DNA of 64,000 bases from Candidatus Gastranaerophilales bacterium (GCA_944323135.1 CALURI010000011.1:17525-81524); one strand, 5' to 3'. Shown: positions 1 through 8,834, counted from the stretch's first letter. A program made the numbers and translations. Notes: generated from the letters alone by a model not told the origin.

Positions 1-467
1 CAAGACGTTCTAAACCAGCTAAAAGAATACCTTTAGCAGATCCAGTATATAACAGTGTTGATATTTCTAAATTTATCAACAGAATTATGAGACGTGGTAA
101 AAAGTCATTAGCTGAAAAAATCTTCTATGCTACTTTATTGAAAATAGAAGAAAGAACAGGTGAAAAACCTCTTGAAATTTTCCAAAAAGCTATGACAAAT
201 GCAACTCCGTTGTTAGAAGTAAAAGCAAGACGTATCGGTGGTTCTACTTATCAAGTACCTATCGAAGTTAAAGCTGACAGAGGATTTGCTCTTGCTTCAT
301 CTTGGTTAATTGAAGCTGCTAAAAAACGCGGCGGTAAATCATTTATTGACAAATTAACAAATGAAATTATCGATGCTTCAAACGGTTCAGGTGCAGCTTG
401 CAAAAAACGTGAAGATACTCATAAAATGGCTGAAGCTAACAAAGCTTTTGCTCACTACAGATATTAA
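1..467 (+). CDS. rpsG: 30S ribosomal protein S7 (5' end cut by window)
   Basis: Small-subunit ribosomal protein that binds the 3' major domain of 16S rRNA and forms part of the head near the E site. The frame is open from the first base. It reads through RRSKPAKRIPLADPVYNSVD, then the S7 core RGKKSLAEKIFY and the C-terminal KREDTHKMAEANKAFAHYRY, all diagnostic of S7. The visible part is 154 codons plus a partial serine codon. Only the initiator Met should be missing, which gives about 156 aa, the usual bacterial length. rpsG normally sits in a str operon with rpsL and fusA. Here it is followed at once by a hairpin and a convergent gene, so fusA does not follow directly. Confidence 0.97.
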   Translation, partial: RRSKPAKRIPLADPVYNSVDISKFINRIMRRGKKSLAEKIFYATLLKIEERTGEKPLEIFQKAMTNATPLLEVKARRIGGSTYQVPIEVKADRGFALASSWLIEAAKKRGGKSFIDKLTNEIIDASNGSGAACKKREDTHKMAEANKAFAHYRY

Positions 468-492
468 TTTTACGATTAATATAATTAGAAAT

Positions 493-533
493 AAAAGAGG
501 AATTTATACTATAATTCCTCTTTTATTTTTTTT
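493..533 (+). terminator. Rho-independent terminator after rpsG
   Basis: A perfect 12-bp inverted repeat (493-504 with 513-524, arm AAAAGAGGAATT) has an 8-nt loop and is followed by a T-rich tract to 533. It lies 25 nt after the rpsG stop. The A-rich flank on the other strand means it may also terminate the convergent gene, whose stop codon (509-511) lies within the hairpin. Confidence 0.85.
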
Positions 534-2092
534 AAATCATCTTGAGCATTTGTTATTGAATGAATACCGTATATTTTATTAAAAGCTCTTAAAACTGCCG
601 GATTTATAATAGTTGGAGGGCATTCTGATAAAAAAATATTTTTTGCTCCGCTATTTTTTAAACTTATTATATTTGACAGTGAATTTACATCACATTTAGT
701 CAGAAAAAATACTAATTTTGATGATGTTACGGGGATTTTTTGCAAAATTTTATGAAGTATTCCATAAATCATAGGATAATCATTCCCGACATTCAAAGCA
801 TAGACATTATCTTGATTAGGATTATATGAAAAAGAAATAACCCAAGATTTTGAAGGTAAATTATTGAAGAACGATTTAAAATATTCTTTTTGCAAAACAG
901 GCAAATTAGAATGACCGATAATGAATATTCTTTCAGGATTTTCAGATAAGATTTTGTCTAAAAAAGAATCGAACTCTTTTTCATCATAACCGACTTCAAT
1001 ATAATTTCTATCATGTGCTTTTGCAAAACCTTTTGCTTGAAATGCCGAATTAATCAGCGGTAAAAAATTGTTATTATCAATTTTTATAACACCTTTAGCT
1101 GCAGCACTATCAGTTGTAAATAATCTGCCCCTATATAAATATTCAATATTTTGGACTTCGTTTTTTGTCAAAAGAATCGCACCCGGAAAAGTTGCAAAAT
1201 CAAGTATTGTATTAAAAGATACAGACCCAAAATGTCCTTTTAAATTTTTGAAATTTTTAAAATATGGAAAAGCATGAGCAATTAATAAATTCCCGTTTGT
1301 ATAAATATCAATATCTTTTCCTTCTGCAGATTTTAAAAGGAGATCCAAATCTTCAAAATTTGAGCCTGAAACCATTATTACTTTATTAGGGCGTGTTGAA
1401 AGTGATACTTCTGTTTTTTCAGGAGTGCCATATTTCTCAATTTGAAGTTTATTAATGATTTTTAATAATTCTATATCTTCTTTTGCAAGTTCATCTATAT
1501 TTTTTTTCATTGTTTCAAATAATATTCGATTTGAATTAAATAAATTAATTGCATTCAATACCTTGTTTTCAGCTATTTCTGCAGTTTTATTTAATTCATA
1601 TAAACTTACAAGATTAGAACAAACACTTTTTATAACGCTTCTCAAAATTTCAGCAATATATTTTTTTTCGAAATTAAGTTTTTTATACTTATTTAAAAAT
1701 TCTTTATCACCTTTTTTCAATATTTCAGAAAGACTCGTTTTAGGAGAAAATTTAACAAGATTTTTTATATCATCACATTTTATATTTTGTTCCTTACAGA
1801 TTTTTAAATATTCTTTCCTGCAACTTACAAGATTAACGTAGTGCTTGGAAAATGAGTCAAGAATCTGTGATTCTGAAAAATCCCGAGCAGAATCTATTAC
1901 AGCAATCTCTTTTATAATATTTTTTATAATATCTTGCTTTCTGACATTAAAATCAATTAATTTTAAAAGATAAAACGCCGTCTGCCTAAATAAAATATAC
2001 ATAACTTCCTGCATGGAAGATATGTTAGGGGAAATTGAACATGCCCCCTTTGCGACACAATCGTTATACTCAAAACTCGAATTATAATACAT
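509..2092 (-). CDS. Hybrid-cluster protein (Hcp) homologue lacking metal ligands
   Basis: A 527-aa protein that follows the hybrid-cluster (prismane, hydroxylamine reductase) family along its length. N-terminal CVAKGAC (residues 12-18) matches the family's CxxKGxC. VSGSNFEDL (241-249), YTNGNLLIAH (264-273), FPGAILLTKNE (302-312), RGRLFTT and the C-terminal SGAKNIFLS all match Hcp blocks. The residues that hold the hybrid cluster in real Hcp (His, Glu and several Cys) are replaced. I read Ser244, Asn268 and Glu312 at the first three positions, and GHSN, SYNP and GNDY where GGCD, ACGK and GQCN are expected. The first two N-terminal Cys are also gone. A catalytic hydroxylamine or NO reductase is therefore unlikely; a structural or regulatory paralogue is inferred. 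It lies 6 bp downstream of a glutaredoxin gene, so the two probably form an operon. Confidence 0.7.
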   Translation of the reverse strand: MYYNSSFEYNDCVAKGACSISPNISSMQEVMYILFRQTAFYLLKLIDFNVRKQDIIKNIIKEIAVIDSARDFSESQILDSFSKHYVNLVSCRKEYLKICKEQNIKCDDIKNLVKFSPKTSLSEILKKGDKEFLNKYKKLNFEKKYIAEILRSVIKSVCSNLVSLYELNKTAEIAENKVLNAINLFNSNRILFETMKKNIDELAKEDIELLKIINKLQIEKYGTPEKTEVSLSTRPNKVIMVSGSNFEDLDLLLKSAEGKDIDIYTNGNLLIAHAFPYFKNFKNLKGHFGSVSFNTILDFATFPGAILLTKNEVQNIEYLYRGRLFTTDSAAAKGVIKIDNNNFLPLINSAFQAKGFAKAHDRNYIEVGYDEKEFDSFLDKILSENPERIFIIGHSNLPVLQKEYFKSFFNNLPSKSWVISFSYNPNQDNVYALNVGNDYPMIYGILHKILQKIPVTSSKLVFFLTKCDVNSLSNIISLKNSGAKNIFLSECPPTIINPAVLRAFNKIYGIHSITNAQDDLKKIKEEL

Positions 2093-2098
2093 TTTATA

Positions 2099-2329
2099 CT
2101 AAACCTTACTTTTCACATATTTTATGATGTCGTCAGATTCATACATTGAAACATTATTAGTCGTATCTACAAGAAACGGAACTTGTTTTTCTCCGCCTAT
2201 TTTTATTAAATTATTAAGATTTTCAGGATTTGTTATATCTTTTTTATTATATACAATGTTATTTTCATCAAAAAAATTCATAACCTTGCGACAATATGGA
2301 CATGTCTCAGATACATATAAATCATACAT
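2099..2329 (-). CDS. Glutaredoxin-like thiol-disulfide protein
   Basis: A 76-aa thioredoxin-fold protein with the dithiol active site CPYC near residue 10, the cis-proline segment QVPFLVD and a C-terminal ESDDIIKYV helix typical of glutaredoxin/NrdH-size proteins. It would exchange disulfides with small thiols or a partner reductase in the cytoplasm. A purine-rich stretch (AAAAAAGGAGAAATGATAAA) precedes the ATG at 2329. It is the first gene of a two-gene minus-strand operon with the Hcp-like gene. Specific substrate unknown. Confidence 0.85.
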   Translation of the reverse strand: MYDLYVSETCPYCRKVMNFFDENNIVYNKKDITNPENLNNLIKIGGEKQVPFLVDTTNNVSMYESDDIIKYVKSKV

Positions 2330-2411
2330 TTTATCATTTCTCCTTTTTTTAAATTATAAAACTTTATGTTTTAAATAAATTCCCCTGTAATCTAATAAAT
2401 AAATTACACAA

Positions 2412-2440
2412 TTGCATAAGAATAATTTTTATATTAAAAT
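2412..2440 (+). promoter_or_regulatory. Predicted promoter of wecB, possibly giving a leaderless mRNA
   Basis: TTGCAT at 2412-2417 and TAAAAT at 2435-2440 are separated by 17 nt. The ATG begins 8 nt after the -10 box, so transcription would start at or next to the start codon. No Shine-Dalgarno sequence is visible. Prediction from sequence only. Confidence 0.4.
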
Positions 2441-2447
2441 TGGTGTT

Positions 2448-3560
2448 ATGAAAAATATATTGTTTGTATTTGGCACACGCCCTGAAGTTATAAAACTTGC
2501 TCCTGTTATTTTGGAATTAAAAAAATATCCGGATAGATATAATGTCATAATCTGCAATACAGAACAACAAAAAGAGCTTTCTAATCAAACTCTTGAATAT
2601 TTTGGGCTTAAAGCAGATTTAAATTTAGACTGCATGAAACCTAATCAATCACTTATTGAAGTACAAACAAGGATATTAGAAGCTCTTGATAAAGTTTTTA
2701 AAGAAAATAATATTGATGCAACTATTGTTCAAGGGGATACAATGACGGTTTTATGCGGGGCTTTAGCAAGCTTTTATAATAAAATTCCTGTGTATCATGT
2801 TGAAGCTGGATTGCGCTCATACGATATATATGAACCGTTTCCTGAAGAAATAATGCGCCAAATGACTTCGAGAGTTGCAGCTGTACACTTTGCTCCCACT
2901 GAAAAAAACAGAAATGCACTATTAAAAGAAAATATTTCTGATGACAAAATTTATGTTGTTGGAAATACTGTCATTGATGCTCTATTTTGCTTATCTGATG
3001 AAACTTTGAACAGTGCAAAATCATACTTTGAAACCAATGGGATTAAAATTGATGACAAACTGGTTTTAATTACAGCTCACAGACGAGAAAATCATGGTGA
3101 AAGAATTGATAGAATACTTGATGCAATTGAATTTTTAGCAGGTAAATATGCTGAACATACATTTGTTATTCCGGTACATCCAAATCCAAATGTTAAAAAC
3201 AAAATTCATTCAAGATTAGAAACTTATAAGAATATTAAACTTTTAAAACCTTTGGATTATCCATATCTTGTTTATTTGATGAAAAACGCAAAACTTATTT
3301 TAACGGATTCCGGCGGAATTCAAGAAGAAGCTCCTTCATTTGGATGTCCTACACTTGTTATGAGATATGAAACAGAAAGACAAGAAGGAATTGATGCAGG
3401 CGTATCAATTTTGGTCGGTGCTGATTATAATAAAATAGTTTCTTGCAGTGAAGAAGTACTTTCAAAATCACGCACAGAAACCAGACTTAAAGCTCAAAAT
3501 CCTTACGGTGACGGTACATCTGCAAAACAAATAGAACAAATTATATCTAAACAATTTTAG
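2448..3560 (+). CDS. wecB: UDP-N-acetylglucosamine 2-epimerase (non-hydrolysing)
   Basis: Interconverts UDP-GlcNAc and UDP-ManNAc for surface polysaccharide synthesis. The protein opens with MKNILFVFGTRPEVIKLAPV, the family's N-terminal signature. It continues with the nucleotide-sugar sites VQGDTMTV, HVEAGLRS, PEEIMRQMTS, TAHRRENHG and TDSGGIQEEAP. At 370 aa it is full length. The start is set at ATG 2448; an in-frame TTG at 2412 would add 12 residues without similarity and overlaps the predicted -35 box. It converges with the minus-strand gene at 3579. No other envelope gene adjoins it, so the target polymer cannot be read from context. Confidence 0.95.
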   Translation: MKNILFVFGTRPEVIKLAPVILELKKYPDRYNVIICNTEQQKELSNQTLEYFGLKADLNLDCMKPNQSLIEVQTRILEALDKVFKENNIDATIVQGDTMTVLCGALASFYNKIPVYHVEAGLRSYDIYEPFPEEIMRQMTSRVAAVHFAPTEKNRNALLKENISDDKIYVVGNTVIDALFCLSDETLNSAKSYFETNGIKIDDKLVLITAHRRENHGERIDRILDAIEFLAGKYAEHTFVIPVHPNPNVKNKIHSRLETYKNIKLLKPLDYPYLVYLMKNAKLILTDSGGIQEEAPSFGCPTLVMRYETERQEGIDAGVSILVGADYNKIVSCSEEVLSKSRTETRLKAQNPYGDGTSAKQIEQIISKQF

Positions 3561-3578
3561 ATTTTAGATTTTATAAAA

Positions 3579-4214
3579 TTATATTTTTGCAGCAGTTCTT
3601 CTGCTTTCGTAACTTCTTATTGTTTCACCTTTGAGAACATGTTTTGAATAACTTTTTAACCTGTAATTTATTTTCGGTGCATCAGAAAGTTCTTTTTGAA
3701 AATTTCTGTACATAGCTTTTTCACGTTCTTTTATTATTTCGTTAATATCAGGTTTTTTACTATTTTTTTGTCTTCGTGCAGAGCGCATTACCATAAGAAG
3801 TAAAGCTATAGATATAATGCTCCACAGAACTTTTCCTTCACCTACAACACTTTTTACTGTTACTGGAGATGAATCAGGGGTTTCAAACACAATATTAGCC
3901 ATAGAAATACCGGGCGCTTCAATATAAATCTTTAATTCATTATTTTTAGCATTTTCAATAACCAAACCTTTTACTTTAGAAGCATTTTTATAAAGCGTGT
4001 TGATATCAGGCGATTGAGAAATACCTTTCATTGTAATCACAATTTTATCAGAAGATTCAATTTCTCTTTTAAGTTTGGTAATTTGATCTGAGCGCAATAT
4101 AACAGAAGTTTGTCCATCATTATTATCTATTACGACAGAGTTCAAATAATTTTCACTTGCAAATGCTGCAAGTCCTGAAAATAACATTATTGTAACCAAC
4201 AATTTTTTCAACAT
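3579..4214 (-). CDS. Secreted or membrane-anchored protein, AMIN-like N-terminal region
   Basis: A 211-aa protein with a signal peptide (MLKKLLVTIMLFSGLAAFA) followed by a beta-rich region of about 110 residues, patterned like the AMIN domains that bind envelope components. A single membrane helix near residues 130-145 (VLWSIISIALLLMVM) and a basic cytoplasmic-type tail follow. ATG 4214 is chosen over the in-frame TTG at 4235 because GGAGAGG lies directly upstream. The AMIN comparison rests on general pattern (short strands, D/S/K-rich turns) and is weak. Not otherwise recognised. Confidence 0.6.
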   Translation of the reverse strand: MLKKLLVTIMLFSGLAAFASENYLNSVVIDNNDGQTSVILRSDQITKLKREIESSDKIVITMKGISQSPDINTLYKNASKVKGLVIENAKNNELKIYIEAPGISMANIVFETPDSSPVTVKSVVGEGKVLWSIISIALLLMVMRSARRQKNSKKPDINEIIKEREKAMYRNFQKELSDAPKINYRLKSYSKHVLKGETIRSYESRRTAAKI

Positions 4215-4409
4215 ATCCTTTTTAATCCTCTCCAATTACACAATACGTTATATTATGTAAATTCGCATCAATCAACAGTTTTAAGAGTATAAACCAATAG
4301 ATTGATATATTATGTTAAAAAATGTTACAAATAAAGACCATGCCGAAATTCATAAAAAAAATTTTTTTTTATATAAATGTAAGACACGAGATATTAATAG
4401 GAGCAAGTT

Positions 4410-4784
4410 ATGAATAACATTTCATCTAAAGCTGAAAATATGGCAAATAATAATATCAGAAGCACTAAACCTGCAGAATCTGTTGAAACAGCAGGCTCAT
4501 TAGCTTCAAATCAAGTTCATAGCCTCTTTAAAACAAATGTATATGATGTGTTTTCATCCAGCAATCCTTTCTCTGTTGATTATTCACAATACGCATCTAC
4601 AGGAGAAACAGTAGCATACACAGGCGGATTTTTAAGCGGTTTTTCTAGTGCTGTATCAACTTTAACATCTGCAGGTTCAAGTTTTACTGGAGGTACAGCA
4701 ACAGCAAGTACTGCCACATCTTGCGGCGGAGGATTTTCAGGCGCATCTTGCGGTTCTTCAGGAGGGTTTAGTTCTGTATGTTAG
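4410..4784 (+). CDS. Small Gly/Ser/Ala-rich protein with Cys-containing tail
   Basis: A 124-aa protein with a clear ribosome-binding site (AGGAGCAAG) before ATG 4410. Residues 1-50 are polar and Asn-rich. The rest is dominated by Gly, Ser, Thr and Ala. The last 22 residues hold three Cys in Gly/Ser spacing (SCGGG, SCGSSGG, and a terminal SVC). No signal peptide or membrane helix is evident. It is monocistronic, with its own terminator about 40 bp downstream. The tail resembles the composition of modified-peptide cores or cell-surface glycine-rich segments, but no modifying enzyme lies nearby. Function unknown. Confidence 0.6.
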   Translation: MNNISSKAENMANNNIRSTKPAESVETAGSLASNQVHSLFKTNVYDVFSSSNPFSVDYSQYASTGETVAYTGGFLSGFSSAVSTLTSAGSSFTGGTATASTATSCGGGFSGASCGSSGGFSSVC

Positions 4785-4824
4785 TAACAAATATTTGAGA
4801 AATAAGAAAAAGAAATACACTAAT

Positions 4825-4850
4825 TGACGGTTAACTAAACCGTCATTTTT
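4825..4850 (+). terminator. Rho-independent terminator
   Basis: An 8-bp stem TGACGGTT/AACCGTCA (4825-4832, 4838-4845) with a 5-nt loop is followed by TTTTT. It closes the small Gly/Ser-rich gene and precedes the GIY-YIG gene. Confidence 0.85.
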
Positions 4851-4865
4851 ATTTATAAATATTAT

Positions 4866-5117
4866 GTGAATAAGAAATATTATACATATTTAATTCTGAC
4901 AGAACACAATACATTCTATTGCGGTTATACAGATGATGTTGAAAAACGGTTTAAAGCTCATCTAAACGGTAAAGGAGCAAAATATACAAGAGCAAATAAA
5001 CCAATTAAAATAGTTTATCAAAAGGAATTTTCAACTAAATCCGAGGCAATGAAAGAAGAAGCTAGAATCAAAAGAATGTCTCACACTGAAAAAACTCAAC
5101 TCCTTAAAAATAACTGA
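4866..5117 (+). CDS. GIY-YIG nuclease-superfamily protein (YhbQ/UPF0213-like)
   Basis: An 83-aa single GIY-YIG domain. YTYLILTEHN (residues 5-14) and YCGYTDDVEKRFKAH carry the two Tyr/Gly blocks and catalytic Arg. EAMKEEARIKRMSH supplies the catalytic Glu helix. Single-domain members of this size are widespread and their cellular substrate is generally not known. The start is GTG at 4866; no good Shine-Dalgarno is visible because the previous gene's terminator lies just upstream. Confidence 0.85.
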   Translation: MNKKYYTYLILTEHNTFYCGYTDDVEKRFKAHLNGKGAKYTRANKPIKIVYQKEFSTKSEAMKEEARIKRMSHTEKTQLLKNN

Positions 5118-5144
5118 GAATTATAAATTAAAGAATTTTTAAAT

Positions 5145-6500
5145 TTATTTGTTTTGCTCTTTAGCTTTTTCTTTTTCCAAACGTTCCAGCTCTTTTTGGC
5201 GCTGACGTTCTAATTCTTGCTGTTTTTTTAGCTCTTGTTCAGCTTTTATCTGTTTATATTTTTCAATTCCTTCATTACCTGATGTGGAACCTTCTATTTT
5301 GCGCCTTAAATCATAATCTTTTTGAGATTCCTTAAACTCTTCGTCTAATTCTTTAAGCTTTATTTTATAAGATTTTTCTAAAGCTTTTATATCTTCCTTT
5401 TTCTGCTTTTTAGCTTCTTTTTCTTTATTTTTTTCAATACGTTTTAATTGTTTTTCCTCTTCTTCGCTAATAGAAGGATGTACAACTCCTGACTTTACAA
5501 GCTTATAACCATTCATACCTATCTGAATTGATTTTGTAGGATCAAGAGAAAGAAGTCTTGTTTTTTCACCTTTTGATGTAATAGCCCATACCCCAAGATT
5601 TACCGGTTTATCACCTGTATATGCAACAGCACTAACAACAACCCAATTTGGATTACTGGCTGCAAACCCGAGCGGAATTATATCCCAACGCTTGTCATCA
5701 AGATTGAGGTCATTATTCTCCTTCCAGTAATAAACAATTGAATCTCTGACATCTTTTAAACTGTAGGAATTATTTACTGTAAAATCATATACAAAAGGAG
5801 TAGTTTTCCATATACCGTCTTTTGTATTTCCGATTTTTTCCTTCAGCAGGATTTTTGTACCATCATGATTAAAATCAACAGGGGTAATCGTTCTAAATGT
5901 ATAATAATTATCATTAGCCTTATCAGTTGACAAAATAGGTTCTGACAATCTATGAATAGTACTTGCTGTTAATATTTTATCCATATTAGATTTTGCCTGT
6001 TCGAGATTAATAACAAAAATATCACAAGCTGTTGAACCTGTATTTGGATAATAATAAACAGCAGGATAAACAAGTTTTGTAAAATCAGGAGACACAATCC
6101 CTTGTGCATTTTGCTGACGTTTTTCGTAAAATGCATTAGTTAAAGTAATTTCAGGACTACCAGGTGGATTATTGTATCTTGTAATTTTATATGCAGGCTG
6201 CGGAACATAAACCATATCAGCAGGTGTAGGGACTTTAGGAATTTCAATATCAGATTCCATTCTGTCTTTCGGTGCTGATAGCTGCTCATATTCTTCAATA
6301 GTCATAAAAGCATTAGGATTAGAACGTCTTTTTAAAACAGCTTTTTTATATTTTTCTTTTTCTTCTTGTTTCTTTACATTAAGCAAATACTTCGCTTCCT
6401 GTTTATTTTGGTCCTTATCGACAAAAGGCACAGGAATTTCATCACCCCACTGAATATAAGCGCAAAAAGCTGCCGCAATTCCAAGGAGCGCATAAATCAT
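5145..6500 (-). CDS. Membrane-anchored protein with Lys/Glu-rich coiled-coil tail
   Basis: A 451-aa protein. It has an N-terminal hydrophobic segment (MIYALLGIAAAFCAYIQW), then a charged stretch. A central region of about 230 residues has repeated beta-type motifs (SPDFTKLVYPAVYYYP, DFNHDGTKILLKEK, LGVWAITSKGEKTRLLS) reminiscent of TolB/WD-like blades. The C-terminal tail of about 110 residues is almost entirely K/E/Q and should form a coiled coil. It starts 1 bp after the stop of the response regulator gene, so it is the third gene of the two-component operon and a likely regulated or accessory partner. No enzyme motif recognised. Confidence 0.65.
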   Translation of the reverse strand: MIYALLGIAAAFCAYIQWGDEIPVPFVDKDQNKQEAKYLLNVKKQEEKEKYKKAVLKRRSNPNAFMTIEEYEQLSAPKDRMESDIEIPKVPTPADMVYVPQPAYKITRYNNPPGSPEITLTNAFYEKRQQNAQGIVSPDFTKLVYPAVYYYPNTGSTACDIFVINLEQAKSNMDKILTASTIHRLSEPILSTDKANDNYYTFRTITPVDFNHDGTKILLKEKIGNTKDGIWKTTPFVYDFTVNNSYSLKDVRDSIVYYWKENNDLNLDDKRWDIIPLGFAASNPNWVVVSAVAYTGDKPVNLGVWAITSKGEKTRLLSLDPTKSIQIGMNGYKLVKSGVVHPSISEEEEKQLKRIEKNKEKEAKKQKKEDIKALEKSYKIKLKELDEEFKESQKDYDLRRKIEGSTSGNEGIEKYKQIKAEQELKKQQELERQRQKELERLEKEKAKEQNK

Positions 6501-6501
6501 A

Positions 6502-7176
6502 CTATACTAAACCTTCCTTCATAGCCATAGAAATAGCTTTTGAACGAGTATTTACATATAATTTTTGCAAAATACTGTGGACATGAGTTTTTGTAGTAGA
6601 AATAGTTATAACGAGTTTTTCTGCAATCTGCGGATTAGTAAGCCCATCAACTATCAATGCAAGAACTTCCATCTCACGTTCGGTTAAACCATATAAATTT
6701 TTACCAAGTTTATAATTAATTTCACCGCGTTTTTCATTAGAGCTTCCGCTTCTTCTAATATTTGTAAGTACAACTTTAGCAATAGCAGGATCTAGCCAGC
6801 CCGCACCTTCTGATACAGCTAAAACTGCAGAAACAGTCTGTTCTGAAGTTGCACCCTTTGTTATATAACCGTCCGCCCCTGCTTGAAAAGAATCAAATAT
6901 ATCATCATCACTTTCTCTTGAAGTGTACATAAGAACTTTAATTTTCGAATTTGAAGCCTTAATCCTTTTTGTAGCTTCAATTCCGTCAATTGTGGGAAGT
7001 CCAATATCCATTACAACAACATCAGGAAGAATTTCTAAAGCTTTATCAACACCTTCTTGACCGTCAGCGCACATTCCTGCTATTTCAATATTAGAGTTAT
7101 TGCTCAAAATTACAGAAAGTCCCATTCGAGCCATATCATGGTCTTCTACAATTAACACACTTACTTTCTTAGCCAT
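6502..7176 (-). CDS. NarL/FixJ-family response regulator
   Basis: A 224-aa DNA-binding response regulator. The receiver domain (residues 1-120) has the acidic pocket VEDHD, the phosphoacceptor in VVVMDIGLP and the conserved Lys in GYITKGA. The C-terminal LuxR-type helix-turn-helix reads LTEREMEVLALIVDGLTNPQ. ATG 7176 is chosen over an upstream in-frame start because it opens the receiver exactly. It overlaps the 3' end of the histidine kinase gene by 8 bp, which indicates translational coupling and a cognate pair. Confidence 0.92.
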   Translation of the reverse strand: MAKKVSVLIVEDHDMARMGLSVILSNNSNIEIAGMCADGQEGVDKALEILPDVVVMDIGLPTIDGIEATKRIKASNSKIKVLMYTSRESDDDIFDSFQAGADGYITKGATSEQTVSAVLAVSEGAGWLDPAIAKVVLTNIRRSGSSNEKRGEINYKLGKNLYGLTEREMEVLALIVDGLTNPQIAEKLVITISTTKTHVHSILQKLYVNTRSKAISMAMKEGLV

Positions 7177-8770
7177 TAGAAACCTGTCTTTCTTTAACTT
7201 TTGGATCTGTAACGACATCGGTAAGCAAAAATGAAAATTCGCTACCCTTATCTACTTTGCTGTCTACCCATATTTTTCCGTTATGAGCATCAATTATTTG
7301 ACGGGAAAGATAAAGTCCCAAACCTGTACCGGTTGAACGTTTTCTTGCTGTTCCCTGAGAAAATCTTTTAAATAAATTCGGAATATCAGCCTGCGGAATA
7401 CCATTCCCGTTATCAGAAACAGAGAAAATAAAATCCCCGTTTTGGGCTTTTGCAAGAACCTTGATATCTCCGCCTTTATTTGTATAGTTTAGAGCATTTC
7501 CACATAGATTTGTAATAACACGTTTTATTTCGGCTCTATCCGCCCAAATATACAAATCATCAGGGATTTCATATTTTACAATAAAATTAAGCTCTTTTTT
7601 AGCAGCAAGCGGTTTTAATTCAGTATAACATTGTTCAACCAAATCTTTTATTGAAAAAGCAGTTTTGCAAAGAGTCAATTTCCCGCTTTCAAACCTGTAA
7701 ACTTCCAATAATGCATTTACAAGCCCTAATAAATCCTCATTACTTTGCAGCATTGTTGATAAAAGAACTTTTTGCTTCTCATCCAATTCTCCTATTGCTC
7801 CTTCAAGGAAGAATTTTAATGTTTGAATTGCTGCAAGCAAAGGAGTTCTCATATCATGTGTAAGAGTTGCTATAAAGTCATCTCTTAACCTTTCAGCCTC
7901 TTTATGAGCACTTACATCTCTGATTACACCTACGAATTTATCAAATGAATTATCATCTGCAGAAATTGCGGCAAAACTAATTTCAACCGGAATATGTAAA
8001 CCGCTTAAAGAATTGATAACATAATAATCTCTCAAAAGAATTTCAGAATTTTCTTCACTTAATCCTAAAATTTCTCCTGATTTATTGTCTTTTGCAGAAT
8101 TGAATTCTTTTACGCTGGAATAAGCAATTTCCTGGAATTTTTTCTTGCATAAAGTTTCAGCAGAAAGCCCAACCATATTTTCGCAAGCAGGATTTACCTG
8201 TTCAATGTTTCCGTCACCGTTAACGATAATAATACCATCCGCACAGTAATTAATAATCCCTTCAAGCTTTTTATTAGCTTCAACCAAATTTGCCGTTCTT
8301 TCTGCAACAATTTTCTCTAAATTAGTTGAATAATCTTCAAGTTTTGATTTTGCATCTTCTAATTCCGCAATTTTATTTCGTAAATTTTCTAACAAATGAC
8401 TTCTTTCAATACCGTTTTTTACATTTAAAATAAGATCGTCATTATCCCAAGGCTTTTCAATATATTTATACAAACCTATTTCATTAATAGCTCTAATTGC
8501 ATTTTCCTTGTCAGCATAACCTGTTAAAAGAATCATACTTACTTCAGGGTGCAGTTTTTTAGCCTCACGCAAAAATTCCAACCCGTTCATTTCAGGCATA
8601 ATAAAATCCGAAATAACCAAATCAGGTTGATTTAATTTTAAAAAATCAACTGCCTCTTTCGGATTATTAAATAAATGTATATCATCAAATCCCTCAACCT
8701 TAAACAAAGTTTTAAAAGCTGAGGTAACTATTTTTTCATCATCAACTACTACAATTTTACCGGTATTCAT
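7169..8770 (-). CDS. Sensor histidine kinase with N-terminal receiver and PAS domain
   Basis: A hybrid signalling protein of 533 aa. Residues 1-120 form a receiver domain (VVVDDEKIV, LVISDFIMPEMNG, YIEKPWD). A coiled coil follows (about 120-170), then a PAS domain (about 175-295). The HisKA box is FIATLTHDMRTPLL, and the ATPase domain has N (LCGNALNYT), G1 (VSDNGNGIP) and G2 (GTGLGLYLS) boxes. No membrane helix is seen, so it should sense a cytoplasmic signal or take phosphate from another kinase through its receiver. Start at ATG 8770; an alternative ATG at 8791 adds 7 residues. Operon order is kinase, regulator, coiled-coil protein. Confidence 0.92.
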   Translation of the reverse strand: MNTGKIVVVDDEKIVTSAFKTLFKVEGFDDIHLFNNPKEAVDFLKLNQPDLVISDFIMPEMNGLEFLREAKKLHPEVSMILLTGYADKENAIRAINEIGLYKYIEKPWDNDDLILNVKNGIERSHLLENLRNKIAELEDAKSKLEDYSTNLEKIVAERTANLVEANKKLEGIINYCADGIIIVNGDGNIEQVNPACENMVGLSAETLCKKKFQEIAYSSVKEFNSAKDNKSGEILGLSEENSEILLRDYYVINSLSGLHIPVEISFAAISADDNSFDKFVGVIRDVSAHKEAERLRDDFIATLTHDMRTPLLAAIQTLKFFLEGAIGELDEKQKVLLSTMLQSNEDLLGLVNALLEVYRFESGKLTLCKTAFSIKDLVEQCYTELKPLAAKKELNFIVKYEIPDDLYIWADRAEIKRVITNLCGNALNYTNKGGDIKVLAKAQNGDFIFSVSDNGNGIPQADIPNLFKRFSQGTARKRSTGTGLGLYLSRQIIDAHNGKIWVDSKVDKGSEFSFLLTDVVTDPKVKERQVSNG

Positions 8771-8834
8771 AATAATTATATGATACGGCATTTTCAATTA
8801 TAAGACAAATTCATTACAAAATTGCAATAATTAA

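Noticed and set aside
4410..5117. Gly/Ser/Cys protein plus GIY-YIG gene as a biosynthetic cluster
   Set aside because: A strong terminator separates them and GIY-YIG proteins do not modify peptides.
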